Source: Seonamhaeicola maritimus
GTDB lineage: Bacteria > Bacteroidota > Bacteroidia > Flavobacteriales > Flavobacteriaceae
Assembly: GCF_008056315.1 (NCBI RefSeq)
Contig: NZ_VRKQ01000008.1
Coordinates: 886,957-950,956 of the forward strand
Reading direction: 5' to 3'
Length of the DNA stretch: 64,000 bases
Position numbers and translations under genes: made by a program. The notes beneath the pieces were generated by a model. That model had not been told where the DNA came from, searched no databases, and was given only the letters and a program-made list of their open reading frames with translations. Within the stretch, counting starts at the first letter, position 1; each line of letters opens with the position of its first letter. Shown here in pieces: positions 8,570 to 16,967 of this stretch.

Positions 8570-9952
8570 ATGAAAGAATTTAAGACAACCCAAATAGAGG
8601 GTTACGACGTCATCGTTGTTGGAGGGGGAGTTTCTGGAAGTCATGCAGCCATTGCTGCTGCAAAAACAGGAGCCAAAACATTATTAATAGAGCAGTTTGG
8701 TTTTTTAGGAGGTTCATTAACGGCTATGGGCGTTGGGCCAATGATGACATTTCATAATAAAGCAGGAAAGCAATTAGTTTTTGGTTCACCTAATGAGATG
8801 GTTAGTAGATTGGTTGCTAAAGGAGCAAGTCCTGGTCATATTGTAGATGGTACAGGTTATTGCTCAACAGTAACGCCTTTTGATGCTGAAATGCTGAAAG
8901 TTATTTTAGAGGAGATGGTGTTAGAGTCTGGGGCAGAAATCTTATATCACACCAGATTAATAGATATTTCAAAAGAAGAAAATAAAATTAAAACAGTATT
9001 TATTCATAATCGTGGTGGTATACAAGAAATACCAGCCAAGGTTTTTATTGATGCCAGTGGTGATAGCGAAATAGTAAAATTGTCTGGTGTGCCTTTTACG
9101 GAGGGTCGTCTTGAAGACAATAAATCACAGCCAATGACCACTAATATAAAGGTGGGAAATGTAAATACTGAAAAACTTCGGGAATACATGATTAACAATT
9201 GGGATCAGTTTGATGCAGAAGAAAGATCTGATGATAAAGCCGAAATTTTAAAAAAAACCAAACGTATTTCAAGTTGGGGCTTTTATGATTTATGGAATAA
9301 AGCCAAAGTAAAACGAGAAGTTACTGTACCAAGGGATAATGTGCTATTTTTTGAAACAAATACGGAAGGAGAGTTTATTTTTAATACCTCCCGTGTCTTA
9401 GGCTTTAACCCTTTAAATCCATTCGATTTAAGTAAAGCAGAAACGTTGGGTCGTAAACAATGCGTAGAAATTTACAACTTCCTTAGAAAATATGCCCCAG
9501 GTTTTGAAAATGCAACATTTGTGAGTACAGCACCTCATATTGGTATTCGAGAATCACGCCACCCACATGCAAAATATGTATTGTCTGCCGAAGATTTAGT
9601 AAACGAAGTAAAATTTGAAGAACCAATAGCTGTTGGAGGTTATCCATTAGATATTCATTCTCCAGATGGAGGTACTACAGAAACCACGCATTTAAGAGAT
9701 GAAGGCGTCTATTACATTCCAAAAGAAGCTTTATTGGTAAATGAGGTAGAAAACTTAATTCTATCTGGGCGTGCCATTGGAGCCGATCATTATGCTAGTG
9801 CAGGTTTAAGAGTAACTCCTATTGCAATGGCCATAGGTCAAGGAGCTGGAACTTTAGCCGGATTATCAGTTATTAATAAAGTGACACCAGAAGCCCTAGA
9901 GTATTCAAAATTGGAAGCAATGTTAAAGTATCACGGTGCTTATTTGGGTTAG
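8570..9952 (+). CDS. FAD-dependent oxidoreductase (FAD_oxidored family)
   Basis: This 460-residue flavoprotein has an N-terminal Rossmann FAD-binding motif V-V-G-G-G-V-S-G at about 16-23, an E-Q-F-G-F-L-G-G segment typical of the FAD_oxidored (PF12831-like) group, D-A-S-G-D-S-E in the middle, and a C-terminal flavin-contacting stretch (S-A-G-L-R-V-T-P-I-A-M-A-I-G-Q-G-A-G). There is no signal peptide, so it is probably cytoplasmic, unlike most proteins here. It starts 2 bp after the symporter stop, suggesting that it oxidises or reduces the imported compound. The reaction is unknown. Two hairpins follow before the next gene. Confidence 0.85.
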   Translation: MKEFKTTQIEGYDVIVVGGGVSGSHAAIAAAKTGAKTLLIEQFGFLGGSLTAMGVGPMMTFHNKAGKQLVFGSPNEMVSRLVAKGASPGHIVDGTGYCSTVTPFDAEMLKVILEEMVLESGAEILYHTRLIDISKEENKIKTVFIHNRGGIQEIPAKVFIDASGDSEIVKLSGVPFTEGRLEDNKSQPMTTNIKVGNVNTEKLREYMINNWDQFDAEERSDDKAEILKKTKRISSWGFYDLWNKAKVKREVTVPRDNVLFFETNTEGEFIFNTSRVLGFNPLNPFDLSKAETLGRKQCVEIYNFLRKYAPGFENATFVSTAPHIGIRESRHPHAKYVLSAEDLVNEVKFEEPIAVGGYPLDIHSPDGGTTETTHLRDEGVYYIPKEALLVNEVENLILSGRAIGADHYASAGLRVTPIAMAIGQGAGTLAGLSVINKVTPEALEYSKLEAMLKYHGAYLG

Positions 9953-10010
9953 ACATAGCTTATTGATAATAAGAATAAGCAGAATTTTATTAATAAAAGT
10001 TTCTTTGCTC

Positions 10011-10056
10011 ATTAAAAACCTCCTAGAAGCCTAATTGAGCTTTAGAGGTTTTTAAT
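10011..10056 (+). terminator. Probable Rho-independent terminator after the FAD oxidoreductase
   Basis: A 12-bp inverted repeat (ATTAAAAACCTC at 10011-10022, GAGGTTTTTAAT at 10045-10056) with a further inner AAGC/GCTT pairing forms a long hairpin ending in T-rich sequence 58 bp after the stop codon. The symmetric A/T tails would let it work in either direction. Confidence 0.7.
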
Positions 10057-10298
10057 TGCATTATACTTTCGTTTGTTATTATGTTACATAGGTGTTAGAG
10101 TTTTGATTTATATGTTGATGGTGTTTATTTATATGCTCTAAATGAGTAATGCTTTATACCTAATGCATCATGATTTATAACTAATTATAAGGGTTATTTT
10201 TAATATTGTTATTGAATTTATCATTGATATAGAATCTCTTCAAAAGAGGCTTCAACTTGTTTGAATTAATGATTATTTAGTAGTTAGTTTTAGTTGTG

Positions 10299-10355
10299 GC
10301 CCGATTACTTCTTTGAGAAAGTTGGTATATTTTCAGATTTAATCGGGCTTTTTTT
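10299..10355 (+). terminator. Terminator-like hairpin directly upstream of GH29, possible attenuator
   Basis: GCCCGATTA (10299-10307) pairs with TAATCGGGC (10340-10348) and is followed at once by seven T residues (10349-10355). The 32-nt loop can form a small inner hairpin (CTTT/AAAG). It ends 25 bp before the ATG of the GH29 gene. Its distance from the upstream gene (over 340 bp, with another terminator between) suggests a leader attenuator rather than a simple gene end. That role is inferred. Confidence 0.6.
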
Positions 10356-10380
10356 AATTGATAAAAGCAATATAATATAA

Positions 10381-12147
10381 ATGAAAAAAGTAGGCTTGCT
10401 AGTTGTATTTGTAGCTCTAGCGTTAAACTTTGGCTGTGGAAAAAGTAATTCAAAAGAAACAGTATTTGCCATAGAACAGAGTCAGCAAATTACCGATGAA
10501 GAACGCATGGAGTGGTGGTCTGAGGCTAGATTCGGTATGTTTATTCACTGGGGTATCTACACAAAACTTGCAGGGTTTTATAATGGTAAGGCTCAACCCA
10601 ATAGTGCAGAATGGATAATGAACCGGGGGAAAATACCAATTGCCGAATATGAAAAATTAGCCGATGATTTTAATCCTAGCCAGTTTAATGCTAAGGAATT
10701 TGTGAATTTAGCTAAAGAGGCTGGTATGAAATATATGGTCATTACAGCTAAGCATCATGATGGTTTTTCCATGTTCGGTTCTAAAGCTAGTAATTATAAT
10801 ATTGTTGACGCTACACCATTTAAAAGAGATATTTTAAAGGAATTAGCAAAGGAATGTCAGGAGCAAGGAATTAAATTCGGATTCTATTATTCCCAAGCAC
10901 AAGATTGGCATCACCCGGGAGGTATGGGTAATAATTGGGATGAATCTATAGAACGTGTGAGCAGTGATGAATATGTTTATGAAAAGGCACTTCCAGAGGT
11001 TAAACAATTGCTAACCGAATATGGTCCCATTGCTATTTTTTGGTGGGATACACCTCGAAAAATGACAAAATCTGTTGTAGATATTTTATATCATATTACA
11101 ACGGCATTGCAACCGCAAATTATTACAAACGATCGTTTGGGAGATGATTATCCTGGTGACCATAAAACATTTGAAAGACACGGACCTAGATATCAACCAG
11201 AAGCAAAATATTGGGAGTTATGTCAACCAATTAGTGGCAGTTGGGGGTACCGAAGTGATGATGATAATTTTAAACCTATCCCAACATTAATTCACAATTT
11301 AATTGACCAAAGTAGTAAAGGCGGCAACTATCTGCTTAATGTGAGTCCAACTCATGAAGGTACATTAAAAGATGAAGCTGTAGACCGATTAAAGGCAATG
11401 GGAGTTTGGATGAATAAAAACAGTGAAGCTATTTATGGTACACAAGCAAGCCCCTTGACGGAAGAACCAGAATGGGGTAGAATTACAATGAAGACTGTTG
11501 AAGGCAAGTGGCTTTTGTATTTGCATGTTTATAATTGGGAAGATGGAGTATCAATTCCTGTGCGTCTTATAAACCAAGTGGACACTTGCTATTTGCTTAC
11601 AGATAAATCAAAAACATTTAAAACAGAATCAAATAGTAATGGTATAAATGTAGAACTAACAGGAGAAGCTCCTGATGAAGTGGCTTCGGTAATTGTTCTA
11701 AAATTAAAAGAAAAGCCCAATGCACTTCCTCAAAAACCATTAGGGCAAGATGAGTATGGAGCAGTTGTTTTACCCGCTGGAAGAGCACAGTATGAAAACT
11801 TACAAGGTCCTGGAGCTCAATATAACGAACGACTAGATTGTGTGGGGAGTTGGGACAGTGAAACAGCAAGAGTGTATTGGGCGTTCAATATAGATGAACC
11901 AGGAGATTTTCAATTAACAGCACTGTTTTCAGGTAAAAAAGATGCCAAAATAACAATGTCATTTAACGGTGTATCAACAAATGTTAATGTGCCTGCTAGT
12001 GGTAATACAAAAAGATTTAGAAAATTGGATTTAAGTAAAGTTAAGGTAGATAAAGTTGGTAAGTATGAGGTTTCCTTTATACCTGTGGCTGGTAAATGGA
12101 ATGCTTTGAACTTAAAAGAGCTTAAAATTCAACCCATTAAGAATTAA
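10381..12147 (+). CDS. GH29 alpha-L-fucosidase with C-terminal beta-sandwich, lipoprotein
   Basis: GH29 enzymes are retaining alpha-L-fucosidases. The protein has 588 residues. A lipoprotein signal (N-F-G-C, Cys19) is followed by the catalytic barrel: F-G-M-F-I-H-W-G-I-Y (51-60), T-A-K-H-H-D-G-F (122-129), and I-F-W-W-D-T-P with the expected nucleophile Asp223. The acid/base Glu is not obvious. After the barrel come a small sandwich domain (to about 445) and an extra region (about 450-588, starting G-Q-D-E-Y-G and ending L-K-E-L-K-I) that looks like a carbohydrate-binding or accessory sandwich and is absent from the second GH29 here. It sits behind a possible attenuator and starts the long enzyme series. 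Fucose is the likely substrate. Confidence 0.92.
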   Translation: MKKVGLLVVFVALALNFGCGKSNSKETVFAIEQSQQITDEERMEWWSEARFGMFIHWGIYTKLAGFYNGKAQPNSAEWIMNRGKIPIAEYEKLADDFNPSQFNAKEFVNLAKEAGMKYMVITAKHHDGFSMFGSKASNYNIVDATPFKRDILKELAKECQEQGIKFGFYYSQAQDWHHPGGMGNNWDESIERVSSDEYVYEKALPEVKQLLTEYGPIAIFWWDTPRKMTKSVVDILYHITTALQPQIITNDRLGDDYPGDHKTFERHGPRYQPEAKYWELCQPISGSWGYRSDDDNFKPIPTLIHNLIDQSSKGGNYLLNVSPTHEGTLKDEAVDRLKAMGVWMNKNSEAIYGTQASPLTEEPEWGRITMKTVEGKWLLYLHVYNWEDGVSIPVRLINQVDTCYLLTDKSKTFKTESNSNGINVELTGEAPDEVASVIVLKLKEKPNALPQKPLGQDEYGAVVLPAGRAQYENLQGPGAQYNERLDCVGSWDSETARVYWAFNIDEPGDFQLTALFSGKKDAKITMSFNGVSTNVNVPASGNTKRFRKLDLSKVKVDKVGKYEVSFIPVAGKWNALNLKELKIQPIKN

Positions 12148-12160
12148 TTGAATATAACCA

Positions 12161-13246
12161 ATGAAGTATATTTTTCTTTTTTTAATTGGTTTTTTGATGT
12201 CGTGTAATGCGCAAAATGCCATTTATGATAATTTGAAAGAAGCACCCATTGATGGAGGCTTGCAAATGGAAGATTTTTGGGTTTGGGGAAGTTCAGTTAT
12301 TAAGGGTGATGATGGGAAATATCATATGTATGCATCTCGGTGGCCAAAATTTTTACCATTCCATCCAGGGTGGATGGTAGCTTCGGAAATTGTACATGCT
12401 ACTTCAAATACTCCTGAAGGACCTTATCAATATGAGGATGTTGCATTAGGTATTAGAGGAGCGCAATTTTGGGATGGTCGTTCATGTCATAACCCTAAAA
12501 TAGTAAAACATAAAGACACGTATATTCTTTATTATATGGGTTCTACGCATCCATTTGAAGCCATAAATAATGATAATATTGATGATTTCAATTTATCTAG
12601 TAAATGGTGTATTACAGCTAGATGGAGAAAGCGTGTTGGTATTGCAACTTCAAAAAGCCCTTATGGACCATGGAAACGATTGGATGCTCCAATTTTAAAT
12701 GTAAACCCGGATAGTTTCTATAGTTTTTTAACATCAAATCCTTCACCTTTAATTAAGGAAGATGGTTCTGTGGTGCTTTTATTTAAAGGAAGAAGTTATA
12801 AAGAAGATACTATAAAGCACAGTGATATGAGTATTGGCGTAGCAACAGCGCCATCATTTGATGGAGTATATACTGTGGTTGGAACTAAACCATTATTTTC
12901 AATGGAACATTTAGGTGAAGTTGAGGACCCGCATCTATGGAGTGATAATGAAGGTTTTCATCTAGTAGCAAAAGACCAGCGTGGATTGATTACTGGAGGA
13001 AAAGGTGATGGGCTTTTGGCACATTCGAAAGATGGGATTAATTGGGTGGTAGATGAAAACCCAAGAGCCTATACCAAAACAGTAAAATGGAATAATGGCA
13101 AAACCTTAAAGCAAGGACAATTAGAACGCCCGTTTGTTTTTGTTGAAAATGGCCAGCCCACCCATATTTTCTTTGCTACTATGGATGGTCCTGGTGGATT
13201 TGGCAACGGTACAAAAACATGGAATATGGTTATTCCTTTAAAATAA
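12161..13246 (+). CDS. GH43/GH117-like five-bladed beta-propeller glycosidase, lipoprotein
   Basis: This 361-residue secreted protein (signal ending G-F-L-M-S-C, Cys15) has the repeated blade patterns of five-bladed propeller glycosidases: W-G-S-S-V-I-K-G-D-D-G-K-Y-H-M-Y, C-H-N-P-K-I-V-K-H-K-D-T-Y, T-S-N-P-S-P-L-I-K-E-D-G-S and V-E-D-P-H-L-W-S-D. The N-P and E-D-P-H motifs recall GH43, GH117 and related clan members, but I cannot assign one family. It lies 13 bp after GH29 and 36 bp before a sugar transporter. Exo-acting removal of a side-chain sugar is likely; the sugar is unknown. Confidence 0.72.
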   Translation: MKYIFLFLIGFLMSCNAQNAIYDNLKEAPIDGGLQMEDFWVWGSSVIKGDDGKYHMYASRWPKFLPFHPGWMVASEIVHATSNTPEGPYQYEDVALGIRGAQFWDGRSCHNPKIVKHKDTYILYYMGSTHPFEAINNDNIDDFNLSSKWCITARWRKRVGIATSKSPYGPWKRLDAPILNVNPDSFYSFLTSNPSPLIKEDGSVVLLFKGRSYKEDTIKHSDMSIGVATAPSFDGVYTVVGTKPLFSMEHLGEVEDPHLWSDNEGFHLVAKDQRGLITGGKGDGLLAHSKDGINWVVDENPRAYTKTVKWNNGKTLKQGQLERPFVFVENGQPTHIFFATMDGPGGFGNGTKTWNMVIPLK

Positions 13247-13282
13247 TTAAAAACAATTCAAACTAACTAATACCTTTATAAG

Positions 13283-14608
13283 ATGAGTAAAAAAATATTA
13301 TTATGGTCTATTACAGCGGCATTGGCCGGATTTTTATTCGGTTTCGATGTGGTTGTAATTTCAGGAGCCGATAAGAAATTGCAAGCACTTTGGGAATCTT
13401 CAGATTCATTTCACGGATGGGTAGTTATGGGAGCTGCACTTTGGGGTACCGTATTGGGGGCTATTTTTGGAGGCTTTCCAACTAATAAATATGGCCGTAA
13501 AAAAACCTTAATTGTAATTGGTGTTCTATTTGCAGTATCAGCCATTGCATCGGCATTATCAAATGACCCCTATGTTTTTGCTTTTGCAAGATTTATTGGT
13601 GGAATAGGTGTTGGAGCCTCTACTATTGCTGCTCCTGCTTATATTTCTGAGATTGCACCTGCGAAGGATAGAGGACGTTTAGTAGCCATGTATCAGTTTA
13701 ATATTGTATTTGGTATTCTGGTTGCTTTTATGTCTAATTATTTGTTGAGCGGAATTGGAGAAAATGCTTGGAGATGGATGTTAGGTGTAGAAGCCATTCC
13801 AGCAGTTTTATATATTGTGTTTGCGTTAGGTGTTCCTAAAAGCCCAAGATGGTTGGCTTCAAAAGGTAGAACTGAAGAAGCCAAAGATGTTTTGCAGATA
13901 ATTAATCCGGATGCTGATGTTGATGCACAATTACAAGAGTTTCAAAGTCATTCAGAACCTAAAGATTCGTCAGAAACCATTTTTATAAAAAAGTATAGGT
14001 TTCCTTTAATGTTAGCATTTTTTATTGCCTTTTTCAATCAGTTTTCTGGAATAAATGCCTTTTTATATTATGCACCACGTATTTTTGAAGAGGCGGGATT
14101 AGGAGAAAGTACGGCATTATTAAGTAGTGTGGGTATTGGAGTTACTAATTTAGTATTTACTTTATTAGGTGTTTTTCTAATTGATAAATTGGGAAGAAAA
14201 ACACTAATGTATTTTGGCTCTATAGGGTACATAATATCTCTAGGTTTAGTGTCAGCAGCCTTTTTCTTGGGTTGGACAGGTATGGCGGTTCCAATTTTCT
14301 TATTCATATTTATTGCAGCACATGCCATTGGTCAGGGAGCCGTAATTTGGGTGTTTATTTCAGAAATATTCCCAAATCATTTAAGAGCTTCAGGGCAAGC
14401 TTTCGGGAGTTCAACACACTGGGTTTTAGCTGCAATTATTCCTTCTTTAATACCATTCCTATTTAATCATCCGGCAATCGGTGCAGGTGTGGTGTTCTTA
14501 ATTTTCACAGGAATGATGGTATTACAGCTATTATTTGTGGCTTTTATGATGCCAGAAACAAAAGGAAAAACCTTGGAAGAATTAGAAGATATCATTTTAA
14601 AAAAATAA
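13283..14608 (+). CDS. MFS sugar porter
   Basis: This 441-residue inner-membrane carrier belongs to the sugar porter group of the major facilitator superfamily. Landmarks are F-L-F-G-F-D-V-V-V-I-S-G-A in helix 1, N-K-Y-G-R-K-K between helices 2 and 3, P-A-Y-I-S-E-I-A-P-A-K-D-R-G-R, P-K-S-P-R-W-L after helix 6, D-K-L-G-R-K between helices 8 and 9, and the C-terminal P-E-T-K-G-K-T-L-E-E-L-E. Twelve hydrophobic segments are visible. It is embedded among secreted hydrolases (36 bp after a propeller glycosidase, 12 bp before an esterase) and most likely imports a monosaccharide released by them, perhaps L-fucose; the substrate is inferred only. Confidence 0.94.
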   Translation: MSKKILLWSITAALAGFLFGFDVVVISGADKKLQALWESSDSFHGWVVMGAALWGTVLGAIFGGFPTNKYGRKKTLIVIGVLFAVSAIASALSNDPYVFAFARFIGGIGVGASTIAAPAYISEIAPAKDRGRLVAMYQFNIVFGILVAFMSNYLLSGIGENAWRWMLGVEAIPAVLYIVFALGVPKSPRWLASKGRTEEAKDVLQIINPDADVDAQLQEFQSHSEPKDSSETIFIKKYRFPLMLAFFIAFFNQFSGINAFLYYAPRIFEEAGLGESTALLSSVGIGVTNLVFTLLGVFLIDKLGRKTLMYFGSIGYIISLGLVSAAFFLGWTGMAVPIFLFIFIAAHAIGQGAVIWVFISEIFPNHLRASGQAFGSSTHWVLAAIIPSLIPFLFNHPAIGAGVVFLIFTGMMVLQLLFVAFMMPETKGKTLEELEDIILKK

Positions 14609-14620
14609 TAACGTGTTTTC

Positions 14621-15442
14621 ATGAGGAAAGCCATCTTACTGATATTAGTCTTTTGTGTTTCAACTCAACTTTACGCATCTAAAGTTGATACTTTGGTTGT
14701 ATTAAGTAAATCCATGAATAAAGAGATTAAGAATGTGGTTATCACTCCTGATACCTATGGCACAATTGAAAAATCATATTCAGTGGTGTATTTACTTCAT
14801 GGTGCTGGTGGCAATTATAAAGATTGGTTAAAAAAAGTGCCGAAAATAAAAGCGTATGCAGATGATTATGATGTCATTATTGTGTGTCCTGATGGTGGAA
14901 AAACCAGTTGGTATTTTGATAGCCCAATAGATGCTACCATGAAATACGAAACCTATGTTTCAAAAGAATTAATAGTGGCCATTGACAAATCATACACAAC
15001 AAAAGCCAACAAGGTGCATAGAGCTATTAGCGGTTTAAGTATGGGAGGTCATGGAGCGTTCTATATAGCTTTTAAACATTCAGATGTTTTTGGTGTTGCA
15101 GGTAGTATGAGTGGAGGTGTTGATATAAGACCATTTCCATTACGATGGGAAATTGAAAAACGATTAGGCTCTTATGCAGAAAACCCTAAAAATTGGGAGG
15201 AGCATACTGTTATAAACCTCGTACATTTATTGAATGGTAAAAACCTGAAATTTATTTTTGATTGTGGGGTAGATGACTTCTTCTATGATGCTAATGTCAG
15301 ACTGCATCAAAAACTTTTGGAACGTAATATTCCGCATGACTATATTGAACGTAAAGGAGGGCACAACAATCCTTACTGGAAAAATTCCACAAAATATCAT
15401 ATGGTGTTTTTTAATGAATATTTTAATAATTCAAATAACTAA
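14621..15442 (+). CDS. CE1-like (esterase D family) secreted esterase
   Basis: This 273-residue alpha/beta hydrolase resembles the PF00756 group containing acetyl-xylan and feruloyl esterases of CE1. A Sec signal ends at L-Y-A-S (about residue 20). Motifs are Y-L-L-H-G-A-G-G-N (oxyanion region, 57-65), S-G-L-S-M-G-G with nucleophile Ser140, an Asp in F-D-C-G-V-D-D, and the catalytic His in K-G-G-H-N. It begins 12 bp after the MFS porter and ends 6 bp before a sulfatase, so co-transcription is likely. It probably removes acyl substituents; the bond is not predictable. Confidence 0.87.
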   Translation: MRKAILLILVFCVSTQLYASKVDTLVVLSKSMNKEIKNVVITPDTYGTIEKSYSVVYLLHGAGGNYKDWLKKVPKIKAYADDYDVIIVCPDGGKTSWYFDSPIDATMKYETYVSKELIVAIDKSYTTKANKVHRAISGLSMGGHGAFYIAFKHSDVFGVAGSMSGGVDIRPFPLRWEIEKRLGSYAENPKNWEEHTVINLVHLLNGKNLKFIFDCGVDDFFYDANVRLHQKLLERNIPHDYIERKGGHNNPYWKNSTKYHMVFFNEYFNNSNN

Positions 15443-15448
15443 TTAATA

Positions 15449-16948
15449 ATGAACTTTAAAACAGTTTATCTTCTTGCTTTAATTACGGTTTTTTGTTTTT
15501 CTTGTAAAAACAATACTAATTCAAACAATCAAGAGAAGGAATCAAATACTACAACATTTGCAAATAGTCAGCCTAATATTGTTGTGCTATTGTGTGATGA
15601 TTTAGGGTATGGAGACTTATCGTCCTTCGGTCACCCTATTATCGAAACCAAAAACTTGGATAAATTAGCGGAAACAGGAATTAAACTAACAGATTTTTAT
15701 TCCACTGCAGCTGTGTGTTCGCCATCTCGCGCAGGTTTACTTACTGGTAGAAGTCCAAACAAAGCTGGTATTTATGATTTTATTCCGGGACTTAAAAAAA
15801 GTCCGGATAATAGACATTTAGTTCACCTACAAACACAAGAACAAACCATTCCTGCTATGTTAAAATCTGTTGGTTATAGCACCTGCTTGGTAGGTAAATG
15901 GCATTGTAGTTCCAGATTTAATTCAGATAAACAACCACAACCAGATGATTTTGGTTTTGACCATTGGATGGCTACTCATAACAATGCTGCACCAAGTCAT
16001 CAAAACCCAAAAAACTTTGTTAGGAATAGAGAAAAAGTAGGTGAGATTGAAGGTTTCAGTAGTCAAATCATTGTTAGTGAAGCTATCAATTGGTTAGATA
16101 ATAGAACGGATAATAAACCTTTCTTTCTTGAGGTAGCATTTCATGAACCACATGAGCCTGTTGCTTCTCCGGAAGATTTGGTTCAAAAATATTTACCAAA
16201 AGCAAAAAACAAAGAAGAAGCTGAGTATTTTGCTAATGTTGAAAATGTAGACTTAGCTGTTGGTAGGTTGATTGAATATTTCGAAAAAAATAATATGGAT
16301 AATACCTTAATAGTTTTTAGTTCAGATAACGGGCCAGAAACTTTTATGAGATATAACAGAGCCAAAAAATCCTACGGTTCACCGGGTGAGTTGAAAGGCA
16401 TGAAGCTTTGGACTAATGAAGCTGGTTTTAGAGTGCCGGGAATCATTAACTGGATAGGAAAAGATATTCATACAGGTACAACCAATAAGGTGGTTTCAGC
16501 TTTAGATTACATGCCAACTTTTGCCGAACTTTCTGGAGCCAAATTGCCTAATAGAGCATTAGATGGTGAATCGTTTGTTTCGCTTTTAGAGCAAGGAGAA
16601 TTCAATAGAGAAAAGCCATTGATATGGGCGTTTTACGATGCCATTAATGCCCATAGAGTAGCGTTGAGAAAAGGAGATTGGAAAATTATGGGGCGTTTAG
16701 TGGCTGATAATGAGGAGTTACCGCATATACACAATCTAGCAGAGAGTAATATAGAATTGGTGAAACGTGCTGAATTAACAGATTTTGTTTTGTTTAATTT
16801 AAAGGAAGATATAAGCGAGTCAGAGGATTTAGCTTTAAAGCATCCCGAAGTTTTTGAAGATATGAAAACACTGGTGAAGTCTGAATATAATGAATTACTG
16901 AACGAAAGCCATGTTTGGAAACGTGAAGAAGAAAACAAAAAGTCTTAA
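15449..16948 (+). CDS. S1-family sulfatase, lipoprotein
   Basis: This 499-residue formylglycine-dependent sulfatase has a lipoprotein signal (C-F-S-C, Cys19). Metal-binding D-D-L-G-Y-G-D follows at 50-56, then the modification motif V-C-S-P-S-R-A with Cys90 converted to formylglycine, then G-K-W-H, and S-S-D-N-G-P-E for further metal ligands. The Cys-type motif means it needs a maturation enzyme, none of which is encoded in the window. It sits between the CE1-like esterase and a GH97 gene. It probably removes one specific sulfate ester; regiochemistry is unknown. Confidence 0.94.
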   Translation: MNFKTVYLLALITVFCFSCKNNTNSNNQEKESNTTTFANSQPNIVVLLCDDLGYGDLSSFGHPIIETKNLDKLAETGIKLTDFYSTAAVCSPSRAGLLTGRSPNKAGIYDFIPGLKKSPDNRHLVHLQTQEQTIPAMLKSVGYSTCLVGKWHCSSRFNSDKQPQPDDFGFDHWMATHNNAAPSHQNPKNFVRNREKVGEIEGFSSQIIVSEAINWLDNRTDNKPFFLEVAFHEPHEPVASPEDLVQKYLPKAKNKEEAEYFANVENVDLAVGRLIEYFEKNNMDNTLIVFSSDNGPETFMRYNRAKKSYGSPGELKGMKLWTNEAGFRVPGIINWIGKDIHTGTTNKVVSALDYMPTFAELSGAKLPNRALDGESFVSLLEQGEFNREKPLIWAFYDAINAHRVALRKGDWKIMGRLVADNEELPHIHNLAESNIELVKRAELTDFVLFNLKEDISESEDLALKHPEVFEDMKTLVKSEYNELLNESHVWKREEENKKS

Positions 16949-16967
16949 GTAGCCAATAAAATTAATA

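Larger units (their letters stand above)
9953..10380. other. Intergenic region, 428 bp, with two terminator-like hairpins
   Basis: No ORF or RNA gene was recognised. It holds a hairpin terminator at 10011-10056 and a second hairpin with a T-tract at 10299-10355 directly before the GH29 gene. The gap divides the uptake module (SGNH, symporter, oxidoreductase) from the long enzyme series, so a promoter for the latter probably lies between the two hairpins. I could not identify it with confidence. Confidence 0.6.

Noticed and set aside
9958-9980. Hairpin GCTTATT/AATAAGC just after the FAD oxidoreductase stop
   Set aside because: Short, AT-rich and without a T-tract; the hairpin at 10011-10056 is the better terminator candidate.
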